The notes under the pieces were generated by a model. It had not been told where the DNA came from. It did not search any database and was given only the letters and a program-made list of their open reading frames with translations. Below are positions 1 to 7,784 of a DNA stretch of 35,537 nucleotides, in pieces (the stretch's first letter is position 1; the number at the start of each line of letters is the position of its first letter). The DNA comes from Thermoleophilia bacterium (GTDB taxonomy: Bacteria > Actinomycetota > Thermoleophilia > Solirubrobacterales > 70-9). A program made the position numbers and the translations under genes. Location of the stretch: the NCBI GenBank assembly GCA_016649905.1, contig JAENWU010000014.1:1-35537 (forward strand). The letters are read 5' to 3'.

Positions 1-354
1 GATCGCGGTGCGGACGCCCTCGCGGGCCGCCGCCACCAACCCGGCTCGGATGGGGATGTCGGGCTCCAATCCGGGCGGCGCGAACTCGGCCAGCACCACC
101 TGCTCGCTGGCGCCGACCCCCGCCAGCGCCTCCAGGTAGCGGCGCTCGTGGAGGACGCCAAGGGTGCGCTCGACCGCCTCGTCGTCGGCGTCGGCGACGA
201 CGGCGCGGACGCCGGCGTGGCGGGCGAGACCCTCGCCCAGCTCGGCCAGACGCTGGTTGCTGTCGTGCCCGGGCAGGGTGCGGCCGCCTTCGCGGACCCA
301 GGGGGCGGCGTCGTCGCTGCCGCGACGCTGCTCGATCATCAGCAGCTCGCTCAT
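1..354 (-). CDS. Histone-deacetylase-like (AcuC/arginase-fold) hydrolase, N-terminal part
   Basis: This is the first 118 codons of a gene that runs off the left edge. The start ATG overlaps the stop of the upstream GNAT gene (ATGA), so it is the last visible member of the operon. The translation begins MSELLMIEQ and contains GHDSNQRLAELGEGLARH followed by VLHERRYLEAL. This matches the N-terminal layout of the histone deacetylase/acetoin-utilisation family: a conserved site around residue 30, then a 'His-x-x-x-Tyr-Leu-Glu-Ala-Leu' helix. The zinc-binding core lies beyond the window. In bacteria the family deacylates acyl-lysine, acetylpolyamines or small amides. The substrate here is unknown, but its position after an acyltransferase suggests opposed acyl chemistry. 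Family assignment is inference from the N-terminus only. Confidence 0.6.
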   Translation of the reverse strand, partial: MSELLMIEQRRGSDDAAPWVREGGRTLPGHDSNQRLAELGEGLARHAGVRAVVADADDEAVERTLGVLHERRYLEALAGVGASEQVVLAEFAPPGLEPDIPIRAGLVAAAREGVRTAI

Positions 355-857
355 TCGAGCAACCGCCGCATCCTCGGCCCGAGGTGCTCGAACCCGTTGG
401 CGCTGTAGAAGGCCTCGGTCTTGGCGATCGCGGCGAAGCTCTCGCGCGGCAGCCCCACCTCCAGCCGCGCCGCCCCCTGCTCGCGGGCGAGCGCGGCCAG
501 TGCCTCGATCAGCGCCGCGCCGACCCCAGCGCTGCGCCAGGCGGGCTCGACCCAGAGGTCCTCGACAACGACGTAGCGCCCCGGAACGTGGATCGCCCGC
601 AGCCAGCTGGCCGCGAGCACGCCGACGATCTCACCCCCCGCCTCGGCGACCAGCACCTGGCCCTGGGACGGGTCGTCGACCAGCGCCCGCGCCTCCGCTT
701 CCAGCGCGGGGCGGGGCGGCCTACCCCCACCGAGCTCCGACAGCAGCGCCTCGACCGCCGCCGCCGCGGCGGCTACATCGCCCGGCCCCGCCCCGCGGAT
801 CAGCCAGTCCGAGCTCCCCGGCGCCTTGCCGGGCCTGGTCGCGGCCGGCTCGCTCAC
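351..857 (-). CDS. GNAT-family N-acyltransferase
   Basis: A 168-residue protein with a GTG start that overlaps the stop of the PabA-PabB gene (GTGA). Its own stop overlaps the next start (ATGA), so translation is likely coupled. The GNAT fold is visible: a central strand VVVEDLWVEPAWR, then the acyl-CoA loop RSAGVGAAL (pattern R-x-x-G-x-G/A) at about residues 112-120, and a C-terminal AFYSANGFEHLG segment typical of motif B. The N-terminus (WLIRGAGPGDVAAAAAAV) is the usual first strand and helix. GNATs transfer an acyl group from acyl-CoA, or less often from aminoacyl-tRNA, to an amine. The partner is unknown. Lying between a chorismate-amination enzyme and a deacetylase-like gene, an arylamine or amino-acid substrate is possible, but that is speculation. 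Confidence 0.85.
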   Translation of the reverse strand: MSEPAATRPGKAPGSSDWLIRGAGPGDVAAAAAAVEALLSELGGGRPPRPALEAEARALVDDPSQGQVLVAEAGGEIVGVLAASWLRAIHVPGRYVVVEDLWVEPAWRSAGVGAALIEALAALAREQGAARLEVGLPRESFAAIAKTEAFYSANGFEHLGPRMRRLLE

Positions 858-3058
858 GGCGCGACCCCGCCGATTGGCGAGTTGGTCAACCCCTGGTTGA
901 CAAACTCGCCACGCGAAGGCTCCAGCTCGACGCTCCAGGCGCTGCCCTGCTCGCCGCTGCCCGTCACCGCCTCGGCGATCGCCGTCATCGGCGCCCGTGC
1001 CTTGAGCAGGATCTCGTCGAACTCCTCCTGCGGATCGGACTGCATCACGATCGCCCCGCCGGCGCCGATCGTCGTCCGTCCCGGCCGCATCACGATCGTG
1101 CGGATGACGATGCTGAGGTCGGTGCTGCCATCGAGGCCGAAGTAGCCGATCCCGCCGGAGTAGACGCCGCGGGCCTCGGCCTCGAGGTCGTCGATGATCT
1201 CCATCGTCCGCTCCTTCGGCGCCCCGGTCATCGAGCCGCCGGGGAAGCAGGCGCGCACGCACTCGGCGGCGCTGCGGTGCGATTCCAGGCTGCCGACGAT
1301 CGTCGAGACCACCTGGTGGACGGTCGCGTAGGGCTCCACCACCATCAAGTCGGGCACGCTGACGCTGCCGACGTCGCAGACGCGGCCGAGGTCGTTGCGC
1401 AGCAGGTCGACGATCATCAGGTGCTCGGCCTTGGTCTTCTCGTCCTCGCCGAGGAAGGCGCGGCGGGCGGCGTCCTCGGCCGGGTCCTCGTGGCGGGAGA
1501 TCGTCCCCTTGATCGGCCGCGCCTGGACCTGGCGCTCGCGGTCGACGGAGAGGAAGCGCTCGGGTGAGGAGCTGACGATCGCCCGCTCGCCGAAGCGCAG
1601 GAAGGCGGCGAAAGGCGCCGGGTTGGTGCGGCGCAGCTGGCGGTAGAGCGCGAACGGGTCGGGGCTGGCGTCGGTCGAGATCTGGTCGGTGAGGCAGACC
1701 TCGTAGGACTCGCCGGCGGCGAGTTCGGCCTGTGAGCGAAGGATGTCGGCGAGGTAGCGCTCGCGGCCGCGGCCGCACTGGAAGCTGACGTGCCCGTCGG
1801 GATCCACGGGCGCGGCCAGGGGCGCCAGCGGCGGCGGCTCGGCGATCGCCGCGCTGACGATCTCCTCCGCCGCGGCGAGCCAGCGCTCGGCCTCGGGGTC
1901 GCCCGTTGGGCCGAGCGCGAACAGGTAGCTGCAGCCGTTGGCGTGGTCGACCGCGAGCACGCGGTTGGCGAGCATGAAGGCGGCGTCGGGGAGGTCGGAG
2001 CTGTGCAGGTTGACGGCGCCGCAGTCGGCCTTGCACTCGTAGCCGAGGTAACCGACGAAGCCGCCGATCAGACCGCGCTTGACCGCCGCCGGCGGCTCGA
2101 CCTCGTTCAGCGCCAGTTCCTTGTCGAGGAAGTCGAAGATCGACTTGTGCGCGATCGTCCTGACCCCGTCGCGCTCGACCGCGACCTCGCCGGCCTCGAC
2201 GTCGTATTCGAGTAGACAGCCGCCCGGCCCAGAGCTGGTTCCCAGGTAGGAGCACTGGGCGAGCCAGGTCGGCGCGTCGGCGCTGTCGAGCCAGAAGGCG
2301 CTCTCGGCCGCACCGAAGAGCCGTTCGTAGAGCTGCTCCGTCGGCGCCTCCCCCTCCAGCTCGCGCCAATACAGCCGCAGCCGCCGCTCCGGCGTCGCCG
2401 CCGGCCCCCCGGCCGATGGGCCGATTTCGGGAGATATAGGCCCGTTTTCGGCCCGTCGGCGGGGGATTGACGCCTGGGCGTGGCGAGCGGCCATCGCGTA
2501 GAAGTTTTCGGCGATCTTGCGGCCGTGCTCGGTGGCAACCGACTCGGGGTGGAACTGGACGCCCCACATCGGCCGGCCACCGTGCTCGATCCCCATCACG
2601 ACACCGTCGTCGGCCCAGGCGGTCTCCGAGCCCTCGGGACCCATCGACCTGGTGATCGCCAGCGAGTGGTAGCGGACCACCGAGAAGTCCTGCGGCACGC
2701 CCTCGAACAGGCCGGTGCCGCTGTGGCGCACCCGGCTGAGCCTGCCGTGCATCGCCTCGGGGGCGACGTTGACGCCGCCCTCGAGCAGGTTGCCGAGACC
2801 CTGGTGGCCGAGGCAGATGCCCAGCACCGGCACTTCGCTGTAGGTGAGGATGTCGCGGCAGACGCCGAAGTCGTGCCAGCGTTCCGGGCGGCCTGGCCCC
2901 GGCGAGAGCACGAAGGCGTCGAAGTCCGAGCGCGAGAGCACCCGCCAGGAGACGGCGTCGTTGTTGACCACGACCGGCTCCTCGCCGCAGGCGCTCGCCA
3001 GCAGATGGAAGACGTTGTACGTGTAGGAGTCGTGGTTGTCGACCAGGAGCGTCCTCAT
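854..3058 (-). CDS. pabAB: Aminodeoxychorismate synthase, fused PabA-PabB
   Basis: A 734-residue fusion. Residues 1-190 are a class I glutamine amidotransferase: oxyanion loop SPGPGRPE, nucleophile Cys82 in GICLGHQ, and the His170/Glu172 pair in GVQFHPES. Roughly residues 225-700 are a chorismate-binding domain with SSSPERFLS, PIKGTISRHEDP, HLMIVDLLRNDLGRV and CFPGGSMTGAPKERTM. The Lys in PIKGT is the known marker of PabB-type enzymes, where anthranilate synthases have PIAGT, so the product should be 4-amino-4-deoxychorismate, a precursor of p-aminobenzoate. The order PabA then PabB is common in actinobacterial folate and antibiotic enzymes. The last 30 or so residues are an unusual tail created by a palindromic repeat (875-911). 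No separate lyase (PabC) gene is visible. The ATG start overlaps the upstream stop by 4 bases. Confidence 0.95.
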   Translation of the reverse strand: MRTLLVDNHDSYTYNVFHLLASACGEEPVVVNNDAVSWRVLSRSDFDAFVLSPGPGRPERWHDFGVCRDILTYSEVPVLGICLGHQGLGNLLEGGVNVAPEAMHGRLSRVRHSGTGLFEGVPQDFSVVRYHSLAITRSMGPEGSETAWADDGVVMGIEHGGRPMWGVQFHPESVATEHGRKIAENFYAMAARHAQASIPRRRAENGPISPEIGPSAGGPAATPERRLRLYWRELEGEAPTEQLYERLFGAAESAFWLDSADAPTWLAQCSYLGTSSGPGGCLLEYDVEAGEVAVERDGVRTIAHKSIFDFLDKELALNEVEPPAAVKRGLIGGFVGYLGYECKADCGAVNLHSSDLPDAAFMLANRVLAVDHANGCSYLFALGPTGDPEAERWLAAAEEIVSAAIAEPPPLAPLAAPVDPDGHVSFQCGRGRERYLADILRSQAELAAGESYEVCLTDQISTDASPDPFALYRQLRRTNPAPFAAFLRFGERAIVSSSPERFLSVDRERQVQARPIKGTISRHEDPAEDAARRAFLGEDEKTKAEHLMIVDLLRNDLGRVCDVGSVSVPDLMVVEPYATVHQVVSTIVGSLESHRSAAECVRACFPGGSMTGAPKERTMEIIDDLEAEARGVYSGGIGYFGLDGSTDLSIVIRTIVMRPGRTTIGAGGAIVMQSDPQEEFDEILLKARAPMTAIAEAVTGSGEQGSAWSVELEPSRGEFVNQGLTNSPIGGVAP
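875..911. repeat. REP-like palindrome, copy 1, inside the pabAB 3' end
   Basis: Arms TGGCGAGTT (875-883) and AACTCGCCA (903-911) pair perfectly. After one G/A mismatch, GTCAACC (885-891) pairs with GGTTGAC (895-901), leaving a three-base CCT loop. The hairpin is translated as part of the PabB C-terminus. A relative lies at 9429-9467, and both are flanked by CGATTGGCGA-type sequence, so this looks like a dispersed repeat and not a one-off terminator. Confidence 0.8.
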
Positions 3059-4749
3059 CGGTTGTCCCCCAACCCGAGTCCGCGCACGCCGTGGCCGATC
3101 ACCGTCTGGACGACCCGTTCGACCTCGGGCGGTCGCTCCTCTTCGCAGTACCAGCGGGCGAAGTGCGAGAGGTAGCGGGCCAGCTGGATGGCGTCGTAGT
3201 TCTCGATCGAGCTGCGCAAGTGGCGCCGGTACATCTCCGCCTGGACGACCGCGAAGCGGTAATCGGGGTCCGCCGCCGGGCGGTCACCTGCGAGCTGGCC
3301 GGCGCCGCCGCGATGGGCCTGCGCCCGGGCGAGGTCCCAACCGAGGCTCTCCTTGTTCGCCCGCAGCAGCTTCTCCGGCGTGAAGTCGACCTGCTTGGTG
3401 GTCGGCTGCAGCAGGAAGTAGCCGAGCGCGACCTGGGCCGGGATGCGATCGGGGGCCGGGTGGTTGCGCCGCACCTCCTCGCCACCCGGGTGGCGGCCGA
3501 TCTCCTGCTCGACCCACGCGACCAGCTCGTCGATCAGCAGCGCCCCTTCCTTGCTGGAGCTGATCGAGCGGTTCTCGCGCGCGACCATGCCGTGGAAGAT
3601 GTCGTGGGTCGGCGGCCCGCCGCCCTTGGCGCTGCCGTTGCCGTTGCCGTTGCTGACCCCGAGCGCGTCGATCAGCTGGCGCCTGCAGGTGACGTGGGAG
3701 ACCCACTCGTTGCCGCAGACCTGGAGGGAGACGCAGTCGTCGAGCTCGGGCGCCGCGGACCAGTAGGCGAGCGCCCGCATGTGCTGGGTGGGAAGGCCGT
3801 CGGAGCGCACCAGCGGCATCTCTTCCAACTCCTCGCGGCGGGTCTCGTACATCACCATGTCGTCGCCGTAGCGCCGGGTCAGCGTTCCCTCGCCGAGTCC
3901 GAGGTTGGTCAGTTCGGCGACCTCGGGCAGGAAATCGGACTCGAAGATCACCTTGTCGAAGGAGACGCCGAGGCGGGCCAGGGTCTTGCGCTGGCCGGAG
4001 ATCACCCAGGCGCGCGTTTTCGACCAGAGTTCGATCGCCTTCTGGTCACCGTCGAGCACCCGCATCATCAGCTCGTCGGCGCGGTCGTTGTGGATCGAGG
4101 ACTCGCGGGCGACCGAGTCCTCGGCGCCGTCGTCACCGTCGCCGCCGTTGCCGCGGCCGGACTTGACGTAGTCCGCGTAGCAGTAGCCGACGAAGTGATC
4201 GCTCTTCTCGTCGCCGTCGGGCCAGACCTGCTCCTCGCCGCCCTTGGCGACGACGCCGGCCATCGCCTCCCCCATGCTGCGGCCGATGTCGCAGATCAAG
4301 CTGCGGTGCTCGACCCGGCCACCGCCCTGCGTCAGGGAGGCCCCGATCGCGTTGCCGACGGCGAGGTTGCGCAGGTGGCCGATGTGCAGCGCCTTGGTCG
4401 TGTTGGCGCCCCAGAAGTAGACCGCAAAGCTTTGGCCCGAGGCGAGGTCGCCGTTGGCCAGCGCCCCTTCCCCCGCCTCGAGCGCTGCTCCCGCCGCCTC
4501 CACCCAGTCGTCGTCGAGCCGCAGCCGCACCGCGTCGCCGGTCTGGCTGACCGAGTCGACCCACGGCTCCGCTTCGATCCGCTCCAGCGCCTGCCGCGGC
4601 GCCTCGTGGTCCCACCAATCGGGAACCCGTGGGACCAGCATCAGGTCGAAGCCGGGCTCCGGCCGATACGGCGCCCGGGCCGCCCAGTGGACCTCGCCGT
4701 CCTCGCGGACTGCGATCCCGTCAAAGCTGTCGAAAAGGTTCTCCCCCAT
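3055..4749 (-). CDS. argS: Divergent arginyl-tRNA synthetase (possible paralogue)
   Basis: A 564-residue class I synthetase of ArgRS type. The HIGH motif is in KALHIGHLRN (residues 119-128), preceded by WGANTT where typical ArgRS has PNTNKP. A long core follows, with RSDGLPTQHMRALAYW and GNEWVSHVTCRRQLIDALG matching the ArgRS catalytic blocks. The KMSKS region is odd: NRSISSSKEGALLIDELV (about 393-410) stands where bacteria have (F/M)-K/S-T-R-x-G followed by a D-L-L helix. A short DALR-like anticodon-binding helix bundle (LARYLSHFARWY) ends the protein. The N-terminal domain is poorly conserved. An ATG at 4785 is possible but lies inside the tRNA gene, so 4749 is chosen, with purine-rich GGGGAACGGGG upstream. 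It could be the only ArgRS of the cell or an accessory enzyme charging Arg-tRNA for biosynthesis. The operon context favours keeping both options open. Confidence 0.85.
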   Translation of the reverse strand: MGENLFDSFDGIAVREDGEVHWAARAPYRPEPGFDLMLVPRVPDWWDHEAPRQALERIEAEPWVDSVSQTGDAVRLRLDDDWVEAAGAALEAGEGALANGDLASGQSFAVYFWGANTTKALHIGHLRNLAVGNAIGASLTQGGGRVEHRSLICDIGRSMGEAMAGVVAKGGEEQVWPDGDEKSDHFVGYCYADYVKSGRGNGGDGDDGAEDSVARESSIHNDRADELMMRVLDGDQKAIELWSKTRAWVISGQRKTLARLGVSFDKVIFESDFLPEVAELTNLGLGEGTLTRRYGDDMVMYETRREELEEMPLVRSDGLPTQHMRALAYWSAAPELDDCVSLQVCGNEWVSHVTCRRQLIDALGVSNGNGNGSAKGGGPPTHDIFHGMVARENRSISSSKEGALLIDELVAWVEQEIGRHPGGEEVRRNHPAPDRIPAQVALGYFLLQPTTKQVDFTPEKLLRANKESLGWDLARAQAHRGGAGQLAGDRPAADPDYRFAVVQAEMYRRHLRSSIENYDAIQLARYLSHFARWYCEEERPPEVERVVQTVIGHGVRGLGLGDNR

Positions 4750-4780
4750 AGCCCCGTTCCCCGGTCTCCCGTTTACGAAA

Positions 4781-4853
4781 TGCACCAGCCGGGGCTCGAA
4801 CCCGGATCTCCGGCTTACAAATCCGGCCCTTTAACCGATTAAGGCACTGGTGC
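4781..4853 (-). tRNA. tRNA-Thr (TGT anticodon)
   Basis: Read on the minus strand it folds as follows: acceptor GCACCAG/CTGGTGC, D stem CCTT/AAGG with a GG-containing loop, anticodon loop TTTGTAA, T arm CCGGG-TTCGAGC-CCCGG, and discriminator A. No CCA is encoded. G1-C72, C2-G71 and A73 fit threonine identity. The anticodon stem (4810-4814 with 4822-4826) has an A-G mismatch at the pair closing the loop, which is slightly unusual. It ends 31 bases before the synthetase start and probably shares its promoter. Confidence 0.85.
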
Positions 4854-4869
4854 GGGCTATGTCGACTTT

Positions 4870-4890
4870 CCGATCAGGAACCCTGATTGG
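4870..4890. repeat. Short hairpin between promoter and tRNA-Thr
   Basis: CCGATCAGG (4870-4878) and CCTGATTGG (4882-4890) form a nine-pair stem, with one G-T pair, around a three-base loop. It lies in the expected leader of the tRNA-Thr transcript. It may be a processing signal or an operator. There is no T run to support a standard terminator. Confidence 0.45.
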
Positions 4891-4903
4891 TCGGCCGGCC
4901 GCG

Positions 4904-4932
4904 ACCATAACAGCGCTCACCGTCTGGCGCAA
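4904..4932 (-). promoter_or_regulatory. Possible promoter of tRNA-Thr and the synthetase operon
   Basis: On the minus strand, TTGCGC (4927-4932) and TATGGT (4904-4909) are separated by exactly 17 bases, resembling sigma-70-type -35 and -10 boxes. Transcription would begin near 4897, about 44 bases before the tRNA. The match is partial (three and four of six positions), so this is a suggestion. Confidence 0.4.
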
Positions 4933-5033
4933 CTTATCTGAGTAAACGCGAAAGTTCGCTTGATCGTCGCTCAGCGAGGGCACCGGCGACGGGCGACGGG
5001 GTTAGGAACGAGGACCTCGCCCCTCCACCCGCC

Positions 5034-6044
5034 TCAGGGTGCGTCCGCGGGCCCGTCGGACGGCCCCGGCAACCGCACTGGGGTCGGCAACGGCTCCCCC
5101 CGCGCGGCGGCGAGCGCGTTGCGGGCGGCGAGCTCGGCCATCGCCGAGCGGGTCTCGATCGTTGCCGAGCCGAGGTGCGGGACGAGGGTGACGTTGTCGA
5201 GCCCGAGCAGCCCCGGGTGGACGTTTGGCTCCTGCTCGAAGACGTCGAGGCCGGCGGCCGCGATCGTGCCGGCCCGCAGGGCCTCGACCAGCGCCGCTTC
5301 GTCGACCACCGCGCCGCGGGCGGTGTTGACGAGCAGCGCCGTCGGTTTCATCCGCGCCAGCTCGGCAGCGCCGATCAGGTGGTGGGTCTCCGGGGTCAGC
5401 GGGCAGTGCAGGGTCAGCACGTCGGCGGTTTCGAGCAAGGCGTCGAGCGGCACTCGCTCAGCGGCCAGCGCCGCGGTCACCTCGGCCGGCGCCGGGTTGC
5501 GGCTCGAGTAGGCGATCTCCATCCCGAAGCCGCGGGCGCGCGCCGCGACGCAGCGCCCGATGCCGCCAAGCCCGACGATCCCGAGCGTCTTGCCCCGCAG
5601 GTCCCTGCCGAGCATGAAGGACATCCCCCACTCCCACGGCTCGCCCCTGCGAACCAGACGGTCGGCCTCGGCGATGCGGCGGCTGGCGCCGAGGATCAGC
5701 GCCAGGGCGAGGTCGGCGGTGGCGTCGTCGAGGACCCCGGGCGTGTTGGTCACCGCGACGCCATGGCGGGCAGCCGCGTCGAGGTCGATGTTGTCGTGGC
5801 CGACGGCGACGTTGGCGACCGCGCGCAGGCCCGGCCCCGCGGCGGCGAAGAACTCCTCGTCGACGCGGTCGGTGAGCATCGTCAGGACCACGGTGGCGCC
5901 GGCGATCGCCGCCAACAGCTCCGACCGCGGCAGCGGCGCTTCGCGGTCGAAGGCGACCACCTCGCCGGCCTCGGCGAGCAGTTTGAGGCCATCGCCGGGC
6001 AAGCGGCTGGTGACGACGAACCTGGGCCTGTCGGGAGCGGCCAT
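5034..6044 (-). CDS. D-2-hydroxyacid dehydrogenase (glyoxylate/hydroxypyruvate reductase type)
   Basis: A 336-residue NAD(P)-dependent dehydrogenase. The N-terminal substrate domain carries VANVAVGHDNIDLDAAARHGVAVTNTPGVL. The nucleotide loop is GIVGLGGIGRCVAARARGFGM (about 155-175), followed by LHCPLTPETHHLIG, NTARGAVVDEAAL with the catalytic Arg, DVFEQEP with the Glu, and HLGSATIETR with the catalytic His. All three catalytic residues are present. The family reduces glyoxylate, hydroxypyruvate or other 2-oxoacids. The exact substrate cannot be read from sequence. It lies downstream of the PhoD-like gene on the same strand and is the last gene before the divergent-looking leader of the tRNA-Thr operon. 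A glycerate kinase occurs at 32.3 kb, which is compatible with a glyoxylate/glycerate route but not linked to it. Confidence 0.92.
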   Translation of the reverse strand: MAAPDRPRFVVTSRLPGDGLKLLAEAGEVVAFDREAPLPRSELLAAIAGATVVLTMLTDRVDEEFFAAAGPGLRAVANVAVGHDNIDLDAAARHGVAVTNTPGVLDDATADLALALILGASRRIAEADRLVRRGEPWEWGMSFMLGRDLRGKTLGIVGLGGIGRCVAARARGFGMEIAYSSRNPAPAEVTAALAAERVPLDALLETADVLTLHCPLTPETHHLIGAAELARMKPTALLVNTARGAVVDEAALVEALRAGTIAAAGLDVFEQEPNVHPGLLGLDNVTLVPHLGSATIETRSAMAELAARNALAAARGEPLPTPVRLPGPSDGPADAP

Positions 6045-6103
6045 CGGCGAGGCACTCTAGCCCGGCCTCCACGCCAGCCGGGGATCGGGCGCGGCGCCGC
6101 GGC

Positions 6104-7747
6104 TCAGGCGAGGCGGCGCTCGAAGACGCAATCCAACCGGCGCTCGTTGTCCTCGCCGGGGACCGTCTTGTCCAGCTTCATCTGCGCCTGGCGGCCGTCG
6201 ATCCGGATCGTCGCCACCTGGTTGTCGAAGAAGGGACCGTCGGTGAGCCGCCAGCGCAGGCCCGGGTCGGGGGCGCCGGCGGCGCGACCGAGCGCCCGGG
6301 TCAATGCCGCGAAGGGACGCGAGAAGCCTGCCTTGATCACCCGCCGCTCTTTCACGTCGAGGGGGTTGCGGTAGGGCGAGCAGACCGCCTGGTAGGCGGC
6401 GCTCTCGACGTTCGTCCCGGGCTGAAACCCGATCTCCGCCAGGTAGGCGTGGTGGACGTCGCCGGAGAGGACGACGATCGAAGCCGGCGGCTTGCCGCGC
6501 TTGCCCGAGCCGACTTCCGCGATCAGGTCGCGCAATTGCGCGAAGGAGTCGCCGAAGGAGGCCCAATGGTCGAAGTCGACGCCGCGCCGCAGCTTCTCCA
6601 CCGCCTTGGCAGCCACCCCACCCCAGGCGCCGTCGCAGACCCGCTCGCTCCAGGCCTCGAGGTGGTGGAAGCCGGGCGAGAGCAGAAAGGGGACGGTGGT
6701 CGCGATCAGCAGGTGGTCGAAGTCACCGCTGGCGTGCTCGACGATCCAGTCCCACTCCTCGTCGTCGACGATCGCGCGCCTGTCTTCCTCGAGCAGCCGT
6801 CCCGCGCGCGAGTCGACGAAGATCGTGCGGGTGTTGCCGACGTCGCGGCAGAAGCTCCAGCGGGTCCCGGAGCCGACCAGGTGGGCGTGCTCGGCGAACT
6901 CGCGCAGCGGTGCGGTGGCGTTCTCGTTGCCGCGCACGGCCTGGTAGAGCTCGTTCTCGTCGAGGTGGCGAGGCGAGAGGTTGCCGAGGTGCTGGTAGAC
7001 CCAGTAGCTCATCGCCCCCGCGGTGGCACGCCGGTGCCACCAGGACTTCTGGCGGATCTCCTCCAACCAGGAGTGGGAGATGTTCCAGTCGTCGCTGATG
7101 TCGTGGTCGTCCCACAGCATCGAGACCGAGACGGTCGAGAACAGCCAGCGGATCAACGGCTCGCTCCAGGACTCGTCGTAGAGCCAGGAGTACTCCTCGT
7201 AGTCGGTCACCTCCTCGCCGGGGGGCGTCGCGGTGCCGCGTCGTTGGCGGATCTTTTCCCGCGCCCGCGGGGAGCCCTCGTCGACGTAGACCTGGTCGCC
7301 GAGCAGGAACAGCAGCTCCGGCCACTCGGTGTGCTCGCCGCCGATCATCTCCGCCGCCAGCACCCGCAGCGCGTCGAACTCGCGGCCGTCTTCGTGGCGG
7401 TCCTTGCTGTGGATGTAGGGCTCGACGTGGGGGAGCGCCACCCGGCAGGAGCCAAAGCAGATATCCAGCGGGGCGTCGCGGCCGAGGGTGCGAATCGCGG
7501 TCGGCGGCAGCTCTGAGTCGGGCTCGGGCCAGTGGCGCTCGCCGTCGAGCGCCACCTCGTACTCATAGAAGCCGGCCGGCTCCAGATCTTCGAGCCGGAC
7601 CAGCGCGTAGTGGTGCTCCTCGACGCAAAAGGTCGGCTCGCGGCGGCCGAGGATCTCGACCTCGCAGGAGGCGTCGGTCTCGACCCAGACGGTCGCCTCG
7701 GTTTCGCCGACGTAGCGCAGCAGCGGTCCCAGCAGCAGGTTGGCCAT
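6104..7747 (-). CDS. PhoD-like metallophosphatase (alkaline phosphatase D family)
   Basis: A 547-residue protein. An N-terminal fibronectin-like domain (YVGETEATVWVETD) leads into the PhoD metallo-phosphoesterase domain. Visible blocks are CFGSCRVALPH, LFLLGDQVYVDEG (metal-binding Asp), LFSTVSVSMLWDDHDISDDWN (the PhoD signature W-D-D-H-D), TIFVDSRAG and VVLSGDVHHAYLAEIGF (metal-binding GDVHHA). Metal and catalytic residues look complete. No Tat or Sec signal is evident, so it may be cytoplasmic, unlike classical exported PhoD. Start ATG at 7747 is preferred over an upstream one because MANLLLGPLL begins the conserved domain and GGGGAAGG lies just upstream. It sits 37 bases after the ABC ATPase gene and is probably cotranscribed with it. 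Confidence 0.88.
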   Translation of the reverse strand: MANLLLGPLLRYVGETEATVWVETDASCEVEILGRREPTFCVEEHHYALVRLEDLEPAGFYEYEVALDGERHWPEPDSELPPTAIRTLGRDAPLDICFGSCRVALPHVEPYIHSKDRHEDGREFDALRVLAAEMIGGEHTEWPELLFLLGDQVYVDEGSPRAREKIRQRRGTATPPGEEVTDYEEYSWLYDESWSEPLIRWLFSTVSVSMLWDDHDISDDWNISHSWLEEIRQKSWWHRRATAGAMSYWVYQHLGNLSPRHLDENELYQAVRGNENATAPLREFAEHAHLVGSGTRWSFCRDVGNTRTIFVDSRAGRLLEEDRRAIVDDEEWDWIVEHASGDFDHLLIATTVPFLLSPGFHHLEAWSERVCDGAWGGVAAKAVEKLRRGVDFDHWASFGDSFAQLRDLIAEVGSGKRGKPPASIVVLSGDVHHAYLAEIGFQPGTNVESAAYQAVCSPYRNPLDVKERRVIKAGFSRPFAALTRALGRAAGAPDPGLRWRLTDGPFFDNQVATIRIDGRQAQMKLDKTVPGEDNERRLDCVFERRLA

Positions 7748-7784
7748 CCCCACACCTTCCCCGTGCCGGCGACCCCTCAAACTT

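Noticed and set aside
164-1567. Long plus-strand open frame opposite pabAB and the GNAT gene
   Set aside because: It is rich in Arg, Pro and Ala with no family motif and is antisense to clearly conserved genes. Such frames are expected in G+C-rich DNA.
3640-3660. Short GGCAAC-type tandem repeat inside the ArgRS gene
   Set aside because: It encodes an Asn-Gly linker within the protein (NGNGNG) and is too short to be a CRISPR or structural repeat. No CRISPR array was found anywhere in the window.
3091-4842. Plus-strand frame of 583 codons opposite the ArgRS gene
   Set aside because: It is antisense to the synthetase and runs through the tRNA gene. Its composition is typical of a shadow frame.
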